DNA of 5,434 nucleotides, taken from a bacterium. GTDB lineage: Bacteria; Verrucomicrobiota; Verrucomicrobiae; Opitutales; Opitutaceae. Below are positions 1 through 5,434 of the stretch, piece after piece. A program made the translations under genes and the position numbers. Each line of letters starts with the position of its first letter. The first letter of the stretch is position 1. The notes beneath the pieces were generated by a model, which had not been told where the DNA came from, ran no database searches, and saw nothing but the letters and a program-made list of their open reading frames with translations. Location: positions 1 through 5,434 of the forward strand of contig JAJXYI010000694.1 in assembly GCA_021780625.1 (NCBI GenBank). Reading direction: 5' to 3'.

Positions 1-62
1 CGGGACCAGTGATTTCCGCAGGGCAGTCCGGCTTCGGCCGGCGCCGTTCGGATCCCTCCGCC

Positions 63-1010
63 ATGTCCGCCCAGTCTCCCAAATCCTATCTCCTCTCGGG
101 GCTCGTCCACGGCAGCGTCGTGGCCGTGCTCATGGTGATGGCTTGGGTGATGCAGCGCCCCCAGCGCGCGCCGACGCAGGTGCTGGACCTGGTGGCGGGC
201 GAGGGTGACAACTGGTCTGCCACGGAGGCGCCCGCGCTGGGGTCCCCGAGTGGAAGCGAGGCCATCAAAGTGCCGAATTTCCCGCCCATGCCGAAGATCG
301 AGCAGCCGGCTCCCGAGCCGGAGCCGCCCGCGGTGCAACAGGCACCGCCGATCGAGCAGGCGCCGGTGGAACCCGCGCCGACGCCCAAGGTGACGCGGGC
401 TCCGGAGAAGGCGCCCGCCAAGCCAGCCGTCACGCGTGATCCGCTCGACCGAAAGAATTTCGTCAAGGACATCAAGCGACTCTCGACCAAACGGGAGCGG
501 CGTCTGCTCGAGGCCTACCATCGCCGGCTTGCGCTCGAGGAGAAACGCCGGTTGGCGGAGGAGAAGCGCCGCATGACCGAGGCGGAGTTTAGGAAACTGC
601 ACGGCGGCAAGACCGAGCCGAGCGGGCATTTCAGGAAGATCGATGCGAAGGGAATCGCGGGTGGAGTCGAAGGTGGATCCACCTCGAATATGAAAGGCGG
701 CGCTGGCGGCCACGCGCTGTCGGTCGCGGAACAGCGGCTGATGGACCAGTATTTCGCGTTTCTGAAACAGAGGCTGCGCGAGGCGCAGGTGCCTCCTCCC
801 GGTGTGAGCGACAAGCTCACGGCGACGGTCGAATTTTTCCTGGCGGCGGACGGCACCATCTCGAACATCCGGATCGTAACGTCGTCGGGAAATTCGGATT
901 TCGATCAGTCCGTAGTCCAGGCTTTCAGGAGCGTGCATTCGATCGGACCGAGGCCGGATGGCCAAAGCGACGAGCTTCAATTGGATTTCAACACGAAGCA
1001 GGAGGAATAA
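63..1010 (+). CDS. TonB/TolA-family energy transducer
   Basis: Inner-membrane protein predicted to span the periplasm and pass proton-motive energy from an ExbB/ExbD- or TolQ/TolR-type motor to the outer membrane. Counted from the ATG at 63 (315 aa): a short cytoplasmic tail; one membrane helix at about 11-30 that carries Ser12-X3-His16, matching the Ser/His pair required in the TonB and TolA anchors; a Pro/Ala/Glu-rich stretch at 71-125; a highly charged Arg/Glu/Lys helix at 140-180; a Gly-rich linker at 195-217; and a C-terminal TonB/TolA domain at about 222-310 with DGTISNIRIVTSSGN and FDQSVVQAF. It is longer than E. coli TonB (239 aa). An in-frame GTG at 9 would add 18 residues and overlaps a TGA at 10-12, so translational coupling to an upstream gene is possible. 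I prefer 63 because it leaves a short N-tail; neither start has a visible Shine-Dalgarno. The family call is firm; TonB versus TolA is open. Confidence 0.88.
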   Translation: MSAQSPKSYLLSGLVHGSVVAVLMVMAWVMQRPQRAPTQVLDLVAGEGDNWSATEAPALGSPSGSEAIKVPNFPPMPKIEQPAPEPEPPAVQQAPPIEQAPVEPAPTPKVTRAPEKAPAKPAVTRDPLDRKNFVKDIKRLSTKRERRLLEAYHRRLALEEKRRLAEEKRRMTEAEFRKLHGGKTEPSGHFRKIDAKGIAGGVEGGSTSNMKGGAGGHALSVAEQRLMDQYFAFLKQRLREAQVPPPGVSDKLTATVEFFLAADGTISNIRIVTSSGNSDFDQSVVQAFRSVHSIGPRPDGQSDELQLDFNTKQEE

Positions 1011-1045
1011 ACCGGGCCGTCGGGCACCGGGGAGTTTGGAAATCA

Positions 1046-1074
1046 GCGGTTTCCGAGTTCCGGCAAAAAACCGC
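1046..1074 (+). other. Inverted repeat in the tonB-tRNA spacer
   Basis: The 112-nt spacer between the tonB-like stop and the tRNA holds no ORF. It contains GCGGTTT (1046-1052) and its exact reverse complement AAACCGC (1068-1074), with a smaller CCG/CGG pairing inside the loop. No T-run follows on the plus strand, so this is not a standard intrinsic terminator. It could protect the 3' end of the upstream mRNA or be chance. I found no convincing -10/-35 pair for the tRNA here; TTGCGT at 1075-1080 is the only -35-like hexamer noticed, and nothing good lies at the matching -10 distance. Confidence 0.3.
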
Positions 1075-1122
1075 TTGCGTTCGCGGATGAAACCGATTGC
1101 TTCGCCCCTCTCACAGGTAAAT

Positions 1123-1198
1123 GGGCTCGTAGCTCAGTTGGCAGAGCGCCTCAATGGCATTGAGGAGGTCGTCAGTTCGATTCTGATCGGGTCCACCA
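1123..1198 (+). tRNA. tRNA-Ala (anticodon GGC)
   Basis: A complete 76-nt cloverleaf can be folded by hand. The acceptor stem is 1123-1129 with 1188-1194. The D-arm is GCTC/GAGC (1132-1135, 1144-1147). The anticodon stem is CCTCA/TGAGG (1149-1153, 1161-1165) around the loop ATGGCAT, giving anticodon GGC at 1156-1158. The T-arm is GTCAG/CTGAT around TTCGATT (1176-1182). The discriminator is A1195 and CCA is encoded at 1196-1198. The acceptor stem has a G3:U70 wobble (1125 with 1192), the known identity element for alanyl-tRNA synthetase, which independently supports alanine. It reads GCC (and GCU) codons, which are abundant in the neighbouring genes. A terminator follows 10 nt after the CCA. 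Confidence 0.97.
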
Positions 1199-1208
1199 AT
1201 TTGAACAA

Positions 1209-1237
1209 AAACGCCACCGCTCCACGCGGTGGCGTTT
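1209..1237 (+). terminator. Intrinsic terminator after tRNA-Ala
   Basis: A perfect 12-bp stem (1209-1220 with 1226-1237), GC-rich in its core, encloses the 5-nt loop TCCAC and is followed by CTGTTT. It begins 10 nt after the tRNA CCA, so it most likely ends the tRNA transcript, and possibly read-through from the tonB-like gene. Read on the other strand, the same stem runs into a better T-tract (TTTTTGTT), so it could work in both directions, although no leftward gene ends nearby. Confidence 0.85.
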
Positions 1238-1250
1238 CTGTTTAGATTGC

Positions 1251-1290
1251 CACGCCGAAGCCCCGCCTTGGGCGGGCGAACGCGGGCGTG
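1251..1290. other. Nested GC-rich hairpin, function unknown
   Basis: The outer arms CACGCC (1251-1256) and GGCGTG (1285-1290) enclose a tight inner hairpin CCCGCC-TTG-GGCGGG (1262-1276). No T-tract follows on either strand. It lies just downstream of the tRNA terminator. It could be a REP-like palindromic unit or a back-up structure; the window contains only one copy, so the repeat idea is untested. Confidence 0.35.
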
Positions 1291-1320
1291 CCGGCCCTCT
1301 CGACTCAACCGGGTGCGCAT

Positions 1321-1355
1321 GTCCCAAACGGAAGTCCCGTAGGACCAAAGGGACT
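1321..1355. promoter_or_regulatory. Cluster of GTCCC/GGGAC half-sites
   Basis: Within 35 bp there are two GTCCC copies in forward orientation (1321-1325, 1334-1338), a GGAC (1342-1345) and a GGGAC (1350-1354). They form nested inverted repeats: AGTCCC-N11-GGGACT (1333-1338 with 1350-1355) and GTCC-CGTA-GGAC (1334-1345). TCCCGTA recurs at 1335-1341 and 1391-1397. The cluster lies about 155-190 bp upstream of the exported-protein gene, at the edge of the AT-richer promoter DNA, which would suit an activator site. No regulator is encoded in the window, so the protein that would bind is unknown. Confidence 0.4.
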
Positions 1356-1449
1356 CTGCATATTTTGCCTTAAATCAATAAATGCGTAGTTCCCGTACGG
1401 ATTGCAGGTTGCTGATGACTAGTAAGAAGCGTTTTAGTGTAAGTTATGA

Positions 1450-1494
1450 TTCCGACGGAAATTGACCCGGGTGATAAATAGGGTAAATACCCTA
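1450..1494 (+). promoter_or_regulatory. Three adjacent palindromes, probable promoter/operator
   Basis: Three perfect palindromes lie back to back: TTCCG-A-CGGAA (1450-1460), ACCCGGGT (1465-1472) and TAGGGTA-AA-TACCCTA (1479-1494). The last ends 14 nt before the GTG start of the exported-protein gene. A weak sigma70-like promoter fits inside: TTGACC (1462-1467), a 16-nt spacer and TAAATA (1484-1489). The third palindrome would overlap this -10, as a repressor operator would. A TATGAT at 1445-1450 is another possible -10 but has no good -35. The DNA is clearly AT-richer than the flanking genes. The palindromes are plain in the sequence; the promoter and operator roles are inferred. Confidence 0.5.
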
Positions 1495-1508
1495 GATAGT
1501 CCTCAATC

Positions 1509-2444
1509 GTGATCCGACGCCTCTCCATTCTCTGGTTCCTCGCCGCCGCGGCCGTCATTCTGCCGCGGACCGCCCGTGCGCAGGCGACGAGCGTTACGGG
1601 CGTCTATACGACAGGTATCGATTCCACGTACGGGACGGCGCTCTCGGGCGGGACGCAGGACCCTAATTGGAAGCTGACGTACATGTATTACGTCGAGCCA
1701 ACCAGAAGGGGCACCAAGACGGTAACGAATACCTATTCCTACGCGAATGCCCCGTCAGCCTACGTGGTGGATGCGGCAAATAACTCCTCCACCGATTTCG
1801 TAGGCTCGGTCGGTTGGTCACCAAATGTGACCGGCGCGCCGGCAGCCCAGTGGATCACGGTCCCTGGAGCGTTCATGACGACTAGCTCGTCGGGTGCGAA
1901 CACGGGCGGCGCCTATTACTACGGCTATGGCACGGGCAGCACGGAAGGCATCTACGTCTATACGTTGAAGTTCACCATTTCCGGTTCGGGCGCCGCGGGA
2001 ACGCCGGTGTCCAACGTCTCGCTTTCATTCACGACCTCGGCCGACGACCAGTTCTACGCCTACCTGAATCCGAGCGGCAATGGCTCGACCCTTCCCAGTG
2101 CATCGAGCGCGGCCTACAGCTACGTGTACACCCCCGGTAGCTCTCCGTGGGCGAATACGACCGTGTTCACGATGGACTCGACCAATTCCAATTTCGTCAT
2201 CGGTGACAACTACCTCGTCTTCGTGGTCGACAACATCGACAGTCAGACGAGTTCTTCGGTGACGGGCACGGGTGTGAACGCGACGGGTCTGTTCGTGAGC
2301 TACATCAGCGGAACCATCAACGGCAGCACGGTGCAGGTGGTGGTGCCTGAAGTGGGAACCTGGATACCTGCGTTCGCGGCGGTCCTGCTTTACGGCGGCC
2401 TGCTCTGGGTCCGGCGCCGGCGCGGCCGCGATGCCGCGGCCTGA
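1509..2444 (+). CDS. Exported beta-rich protein with PEP-CTERM-like sorting tail
   Basis: Predicted secreted protein of 311 aa, anchored or processed by an exosortase-type system. It starts at GTG 1509, the first start after an in-frame TAG at 1497; no other start keeps the signal peptide (MIRR, hydrophobic 5-18, cleavage after ARA24). The mature region (25-275) is rich in Ser, Thr, Gly and Tyr and has no cysteine. It carries landmarks I recall from an extracellular beta-sandwich module of PEP-CTERM proteins: TGID near 35, GGTQDPNW at 47-54, WITVPG at 115-120, ADDQFYAYLN at 178-187, IGDNYLVFVVDN at 231-242 and NATGLFV at 257-263. The tail is VPEVGTW (279-285), a hydrophobic helix to about 301 and RRRR (302-305). 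The motif reads PEV rather than PEP. Ligand and role are unknown. Dense palindromes precede the gene, and no Shine-Dalgarno is visible. Confidence 0.85.
   Translation: MIRRLSILWFLAAAAVILPRTARAQATSVTGVYTTGIDSTYGTALSGGTQDPNWKLTYMYYVEPTRRGTKTVTNTYSYANAPSAYVVDAANNSSTDFVGSVGWSPNVTGAPAAQWITVPGAFMTTSSSGANTGGAYYYGYGTGSTEGIYVYTLKFTISGSGAAGTPVSNVSLSFTTSADDQFYAYLNPSGNGSTLPSASSAAYSYVYTPGSSPWANTTVFTMDSTNSNFVIGDNYLVFVVDNIDSQTSSSVTGTGVNATGLFVSYISGTINGSTVQVVVPEVGTWIPAFAAVLLYGGLLWVRRRRGRDAAA
2424..2441. other. GC hairpin at convergent gene ends
   Basis: GGCCGCG (2424-2430) and CGCGGCC (2435-2441) form a perfect 7-bp stem around ATGC. It covers the last codons of the sorting-tail gene, just before its TGA and 16 nt beyond the stop of the opposing TPR gene. 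No T-run follows on either side. It is the only terminator-like structure between two converging genes separated by 12 nt, so it may slow polymerase from both sides. It may also simply reflect Ala/Arg codons in GC-rich DNA. Confidence 0.25.
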
Positions 2445-2456
2445 GCGCCTGGCGGA

Positions 2457-4295
2457 TCAATACGGGAGGATGTCCTCCCTGAGCAGCTGCTTCAGCAGGT
2501 TGTCCTCGGCTGTGGTCAGGTGTTTTCGGTCGAGTCCCTTGGCCATCGCGCGGGCCGCCTCCTGGCGCCCCATCTCAGCCAGCACGATCGCGTAGGTGTA
2601 ACGAAGCCCGGGATTCGTCTCGACGTCGCCCTTGAGGGGACGCAACAGCTCGAGCGCGTCGGCGGTGTGCATCTGATGAGCGAGGATGAAGGCGTAGGTC
2701 GAGGTGTACGCGATCGAATCGGGGTGTTGCGCATGGTTGCGGCGGGCGACGTCGAGAGCGAGGGGCGCCTCGTGTCCGGCGAGCGCCGCGAAGTACGCGA
2801 AATTGTTGGCGATGTCGGGATCGTCGGGGTGCTCACTGTAGAGCCGGCTGAAGACCCGGTACTGGCCTTCGGCGTTGCGTGTCACTTGGTAGTGGCGCGC
2901 GAGTGTCTCGAGCGCGAGGCGTTCGGTCGAGGGGGTTTTGGCGGCCAGCCACAGGAGCTCGACGGCGCGGTCTTGCAGGCCCCAGGTGTAGAGCGTGTCG
3001 GCGACGAACAGAGCGTGGGTGGCCTTGATCTCGCAGTGTTCGCGCAGGTCGTGCCAGTCCCTGGCCTCCGTGCGAAGGTCGCCCGCGTGATTCGCGGCGA
3101 GCACGCCATAGGCGAGTCGCATGAAATCGGTGTCCTCCGGCCAGGTTTCGGCTTGGGAGGCCTGAAGCAGCCGGGCCCACTCGGCGCGGAGCCGGAAGGC
3201 CTCAAACACGGAGGGCGCCACCGGGGGGACGGAGCGCATCGCCTGCGGCAGGCTGTCGGCGAAGGCCAGGGCGCTGTCACTGCGGCCGATCTGGTTGAGC
3301 CAGCCGATGAGCAATGCGGCCTTCTGCGGCGTGGCGCGATGCACGGTCTCGAGCTCGCCGAGCGTCGTCTGATAGGCCGCCTCGTCGGATTGGGAGAGGG
3401 CGTACAGGCACTTGGGGATGTCGGAGATGAGGCAGGCGGGGTGATGGACGAGTTTGAGCGCGTAGCGCTCCATGTCGGCCTTGTCATTCCGCTGGGCCGC
3501 GTCGGCGAGTAGCGCGCGCAGGGCGTTGGCGCCAGCGATGGGGCTCGACACCCATTTGTGCAGAAGCGCGAGCCCCTCGTCGCGCAGCACCGGTGAGGTC
3601 GAGGCGAGCAGGGTGGATCCGAGGGGAATTTCGTTGTTGGCTGCGGGCCCTTCGAGCCGGATGGACGCGCGAAACGCGTTGCAGGCGGCGGTCAGGCGCA
3701 TCTCACGCAGGTCGATTTCGCCCGCGATGCGCTGGGCGCGACCGGAAGCGGCGCGCTGTGCCGGCGTGAGGTGGTCGAGGGCGGCCGTGGCCTCGGAGGT
3801 CTGGCCGGCGACGAGTGCGTCGGCGGCGTAGTCGAGCTGCAGCGCTTCGGACGTGGGGTCGAGCTTCGCGGCGCGTCGCGAGTAGTCGAGGGCGGCCGGC
3901 AGGCGCCCGACGCGACGCGCGAAGGCGGCGGCGACCCGCCAGGTGTTGGGATCGTCGGGACTCGAAGCGATGGCCTGCTTGATCGCGTCGGCGGCGTACG
4001 AGAGCTTGCCGCTGCGCAGCCAGTCTTCCGCGAGGCGCACGGTGTTTCGGCGATACCAGCGTGGGATGAACCAGAAGCCGAGGGCGCACAGGATGACAAC
4101 CAGGGGCGTGCCCCACTTCACTCGCCGCCGGAGCCGGGGGCGCGCATCCCACCAGTCGGCAAGCGCCCAGCCGACGACCCGCAGCCCGAGGTAGCCCGAT
4201 TCCGCACGGCGCTCGCGGAGGCAGCCCAGAAGCCCGGGCGGTTTCCTGCCGCCTGGTTCGCCGGGCTCAGGTTCGGTTGAAGGTCCGCGTCCCAT
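2457..4295 (-). CDS. Membrane-anchored TPR-repeat protein
   Basis: A 612-aa protein, probably a scaffold fixed to the inner membrane by one helix; no enzyme motif was seen. The N-terminal 60 residues are Pro-, Gly- and Arg-rich and end in a basic RPRLRRRVK. A single membrane helix follows at about 61-78. The rest is alpha-helical with TPR-like units, clearest at 84-151 (LAEDWLRSGKLSYAADAIKQA, then WRVAAAFARRVGRLPAALDYS with AAKLDP) and in the last 135 residues (VFSRLYSEHPDDPDIANNFAY and following); the middle repeats are diverged. The basic residues before the helix suggest an N-in, C-out orientation with the repeats in the periplasm. I start at ATG 4295, 8 nt after the stop of the LOG-like gene; the frame is open further upstream, but that part overlaps the LOG-like gene and reads as shadow. 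No lipobox or cleavable signal was found. Very likely co-transcribed with the LOG-like gene. Binding partners are unknown. Confidence 0.85.
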   Translation of the reverse strand: MGRGPSTEPEPGEPGGRKPPGLLGCLRERRAESGYLGLRVVGWALADWWDARPRLRRRVKWGTPLVVILCALGFWFIPRWYRRNTVRLAEDWLRSGKLSYAADAIKQAIASSPDDPNTWRVAAAFARRVGRLPAALDYSRRAAKLDPTSEALQLDYAADALVAGQTSEATAALDHLTPAQRAASGRAQRIAGEIDLREMRLTAACNAFRASIRLEGPAANNEIPLGSTLLASTSPVLRDEGLALLHKWVSSPIAGANALRALLADAAQRNDKADMERYALKLVHHPACLISDIPKCLYALSQSDEAAYQTTLGELETVHRATPQKAALLIGWLNQIGRSDSALAFADSLPQAMRSVPPVAPSVFEAFRLRAEWARLLQASQAETWPEDTDFMRLAYGVLAANHAGDLRTEARDWHDLREHCEIKATHALFVADTLYTWGLQDRAVELLWLAAKTPSTERLALETLARHYQVTRNAEGQYRVFSRLYSEHPDDPDIANNFAYFAALAGHEAPLALDVARRNHAQHPDSIAYTSTYAFILAHQMHTADALELLRPLKGDVETNPGLRYTYAIVLAEMGRQEAARAMAKGLDRKHLTTAEDNLLKQLLREDILPY

Positions 4296-4303
4296 GGTGC
4301 GGC

Positions 4304-5434
4304 TCAGAGGACTTGGAGCACCCGGCGGTAGAACGACACAACCTCCTCGGGATCGTCGGTGAAGAGGATGTAATCCTGCATCCAGGCGGGAGCGCGTTTC
4401 GTGCGAATCATGTGTCGGATCTGCTTGCGCAGGTCGGTGAAGAATTCGGCATCGTAGAACACGTAGGGCACCCGGGGTCGGATGCCCAGCTTGAGGTTGC
4501 ACATTTCGATTCCGATCTCCTCGAGGGTGCCGACGCCGCCGACGTTGAAGATGCAGAAATCGGCCGCCTCGAACCATTTTTGGCGGAAGTGACGGGAGGT
4601 TTCCTGGAAGGTGTTGAAGAAATCCACGCCGAGCTCGGGGGGCTGGGCCTCGAGTTCGAGGAAACACGCGCCGGTGAGGGCGCCCTTGCCGCGGGCCTGG
4701 TCGGTGGCGAGGCGCATGACGCCGCCGCCGCCGCCGGTGAGCACGCCTACGTTGGACCCGATGAAGGAGGAGAGCCGTTCGATGAGGGTGGAGATGCGGC
4801 GGGTCTGCACCTCGTCGAGCCCCACGGCGCTTCCGTAGAAGGCGAGGATGGTGGCCTCGTCGAAGCGCTTCTGGAGCTCCTCGCGGATGAAGAAGCCGTG
4901 ACCCTTCTTGTAGGTGTGAAGGTACAGGTCGTTCATCTGGTCGTTCAGCCAGTACACGCGGATGCCCATCGCCTCATAGGTGTCGAGCCGGGCGTGGGCC
5001 GAGCTCGAGAGAAAGAAGCCGTGGGTGCGGGAGGGCTTGCGGAAGATGAGCCGGCGGAGCTTGAGCTGGGAGATGCGGGTGAGCAGCTCTAGGTGTTCGA
5101 GCAGGTTGGGGAAGAAGTCGATGAGCAGCGTGTCGGCGTCGGGGGGCGCCGCCTCGATCGACTGGATCAGCGTGTGCTGGCCGCGGCCGGTGAGGTCGGA
5201 CTTGCCGCCCTTGCGGCGGAGCTCGGAGTACTGCGCGGCGTTGATGAACAGGCTGAGGTTCTCCTCGGTGGCGCTCTGGCCCTTGACCGTGACATTGACC
5301 CGCGCGCGGATCGGCGCGTTGTCGCGGGGCGGCGCCTCGTCGACGACCTTGAACAGGTCCTTGGCGGTGGCGTGGAGGCGCGTGCGCCGCTTCTCGAGCC
5401 CGCGCGACTCGCCGTCGACCGGGGGTGGGGCGCG
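4304..5434 (-). CDS. LOG-family (lysine-decarboxylase-like) protein, 5' end beyond window
   Basis: Frame open from the right edge (5434) to a TGA at 4304-4306: 376 visible residues, N-terminus missing. The ATG at 4969 is internal, since the frame runs on upstream without a stop. Residues numbered from the edge. The LOG-like domain covers about 194-374: FYGSA (199-203), the phosphate-binding loop GGGGGVM (234-240), SRHFRQKW (280-287, like the MHxRK region whose Arg is catalytic) and GGVGTLEE (299-306), matching the family PGGxGTxxE except that Pro is replaced by Val. LOG proteins are typically nucleoside-monophosphate nucleosidases (cytokinin-activating LOG, bacterial PpnN/YgdH), so NMP binding or cleavage is plausible but unproven. 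About 155 or more residues precede the domain: a charged stretch, then an alpha/beta region with LLIDFFPNLLEHLELL and HGFFLSSSAHARLDTYE. I do not recognise this part. Cytoplasmic; followed after 8 nt by the TPR gene. Confidence 0.82.
   Translation of the reverse strand, partial: RAPPPVDGESRGLEKRRTRLHATAKDLFKVVDEAPPRDNAPIRARVNVTVKGQSATEENLSLFINAAQYSELRRKGGKSDLTGRGQHTLIQSIEAAPPDADTLLIDFFPNLLEHLELLTRISQLKLRRLIFRKPSRTHGFFLSSSAHARLDTYEAMGIRVYWLNDQMNDLYLHTYKKGHGFFIREELQKRFDEATILAFYGSAVGLDEVQTRRISTLIERLSSFIGSNVGVLTGGGGGVMRLATDQARGKGALTGACFLELEAQPPELGVDFFNTFQETSRHFRQKWFEAADFCIFNVGGVGTLEEIGIEMCNLKLGIRPRVPYVFYDAEFFTDLRKQIRHMIRTKRAPAWMQDYILFTDDPEEVVSFYRRVLQVL

Noticed and set aside
958..1245. Rightward 95-aa ORF covering the tonB end, tRNA and terminator
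   Set aside because: It runs through the tRNA and the terminator hairpin and overlaps the tonB-like gene in another frame; no protein features.
1111..1320. Leftward 69-aa ORF across the tRNA (contains GGPDQNRTDDLLNAIEAL)
   Set aside because: It is the reverse complement of tRNA-Ala plus the terminator. This peptide type is a known false annotation arising from antisense tRNA genes.
1199..1508. Integrated element or att site at the tRNA 3' end
   Set aside because: tRNA 3' ends are common integration sites, but no integrase and no second copy of the tRNA end were seen; the AT-rich stretch is explained by promoter DNA.
1370..1558. Leftward 62-aa ORF in the promoter region
   Set aside because: It covers the AT-rich palindromic promoter and the signal-peptide codons of the opposite gene; composition is not protein-like.
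2520..3512. Rightward 330-aa ORF
   Set aside because: Antisense shadow of the TPR gene, with a biased Gly/Val/Glu/Arg composition and no recognisable domain.
2457..4295. PrsT-like TPR lipoprotein of a PEP-CTERM/exosortase export cluster
   Set aside because: There is no lipobox or signal peptidase II site, the gene faces the sorting-tail gene convergently, and no exosortase or polysaccharide gene is present.
4296..4667. N-terminal extension of the TPR gene to a start at 4667
   Set aside because: This part lies in another frame inside the LOG-like gene and reads as Arg/Pro/Gly-rich shadow sequence; the ATG at 4295, 8 nt after the LOG stop, is far more plausible.
4277..5092. Rightward 271-aa ORF rich in Glu, Val, Gly and Ala
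   Set aside because: It is antisense to the LOG-like gene in high-GC DNA. The opposite strand has recognisable LOG motifs; this one has only low-complexity composition.

Overview
The window looks like a GC-rich Gram-negative chromosome, most likely of the Verrucomicrobiota (Opitutaceae-like). This is an inference from four things: a TonB/TolA-type periplasm-spanning protein, a secreted protein with a PEP-CTERM-like tail (VPEVGTW, hydrophobic stretch, RRRR), no clear Shine-Dalgarno sequences at the starts that can be judged, and high GC in coding DNA with AT-richer promoter DNA. No mobile element, CRISPR array or rRNA gene is visible.

Layout, left to right. At 63-1010 (+) lies a TonB/TolA-family energy-transducing protein. 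It is probably the last gene of an exbB/exbD- or tolQ/tolR-type cluster whose earlier genes lie left of the window. Next come a 112-nt spacer, a complete tRNA-Ala(GGC) at 1123-1198 and a strong hairpin terminator at 1209-1237. The stretch 1240-1508 has no convincing gene but is rich in inverted repeats. It ends in three back-to-back palindromes directly upstream of a GTG-started gene (1509-2444, +) for an exported, cysteine-free beta-rich protein with an exosortase-type sorting tail.

The right half is transcribed leftwards and converges on the sorting-tail gene with only 12 nt between the stops. The first gene in transcription order is a LOG-family (lysine-decarboxylase-like, nucleotide-binding) protein. 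It stays open from its stop at 4304 to the window edge at 5434, so its 5' end is missing. Eight nucleotides after its stop begins a 612-residue protein with one membrane helix and many TPR-like helical repeats (2457-4295). These two are very probably one transcription unit.

Functionally the window is mostly cell-envelope related: energy transduction to the outer membrane, a surface or exported anchored protein, and a membrane-tethered TPR scaffold. The tRNA is a housekeeping gene. The points most worth following up are the palindrome cluster before the sorting-tail gene, the PEV variant of the sorting motif, and the LOG-like protein with a large N-terminal extension and an altered PGG motif, coupled to a membrane TPR protein. 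I see no clear evidence of a wholly new system.
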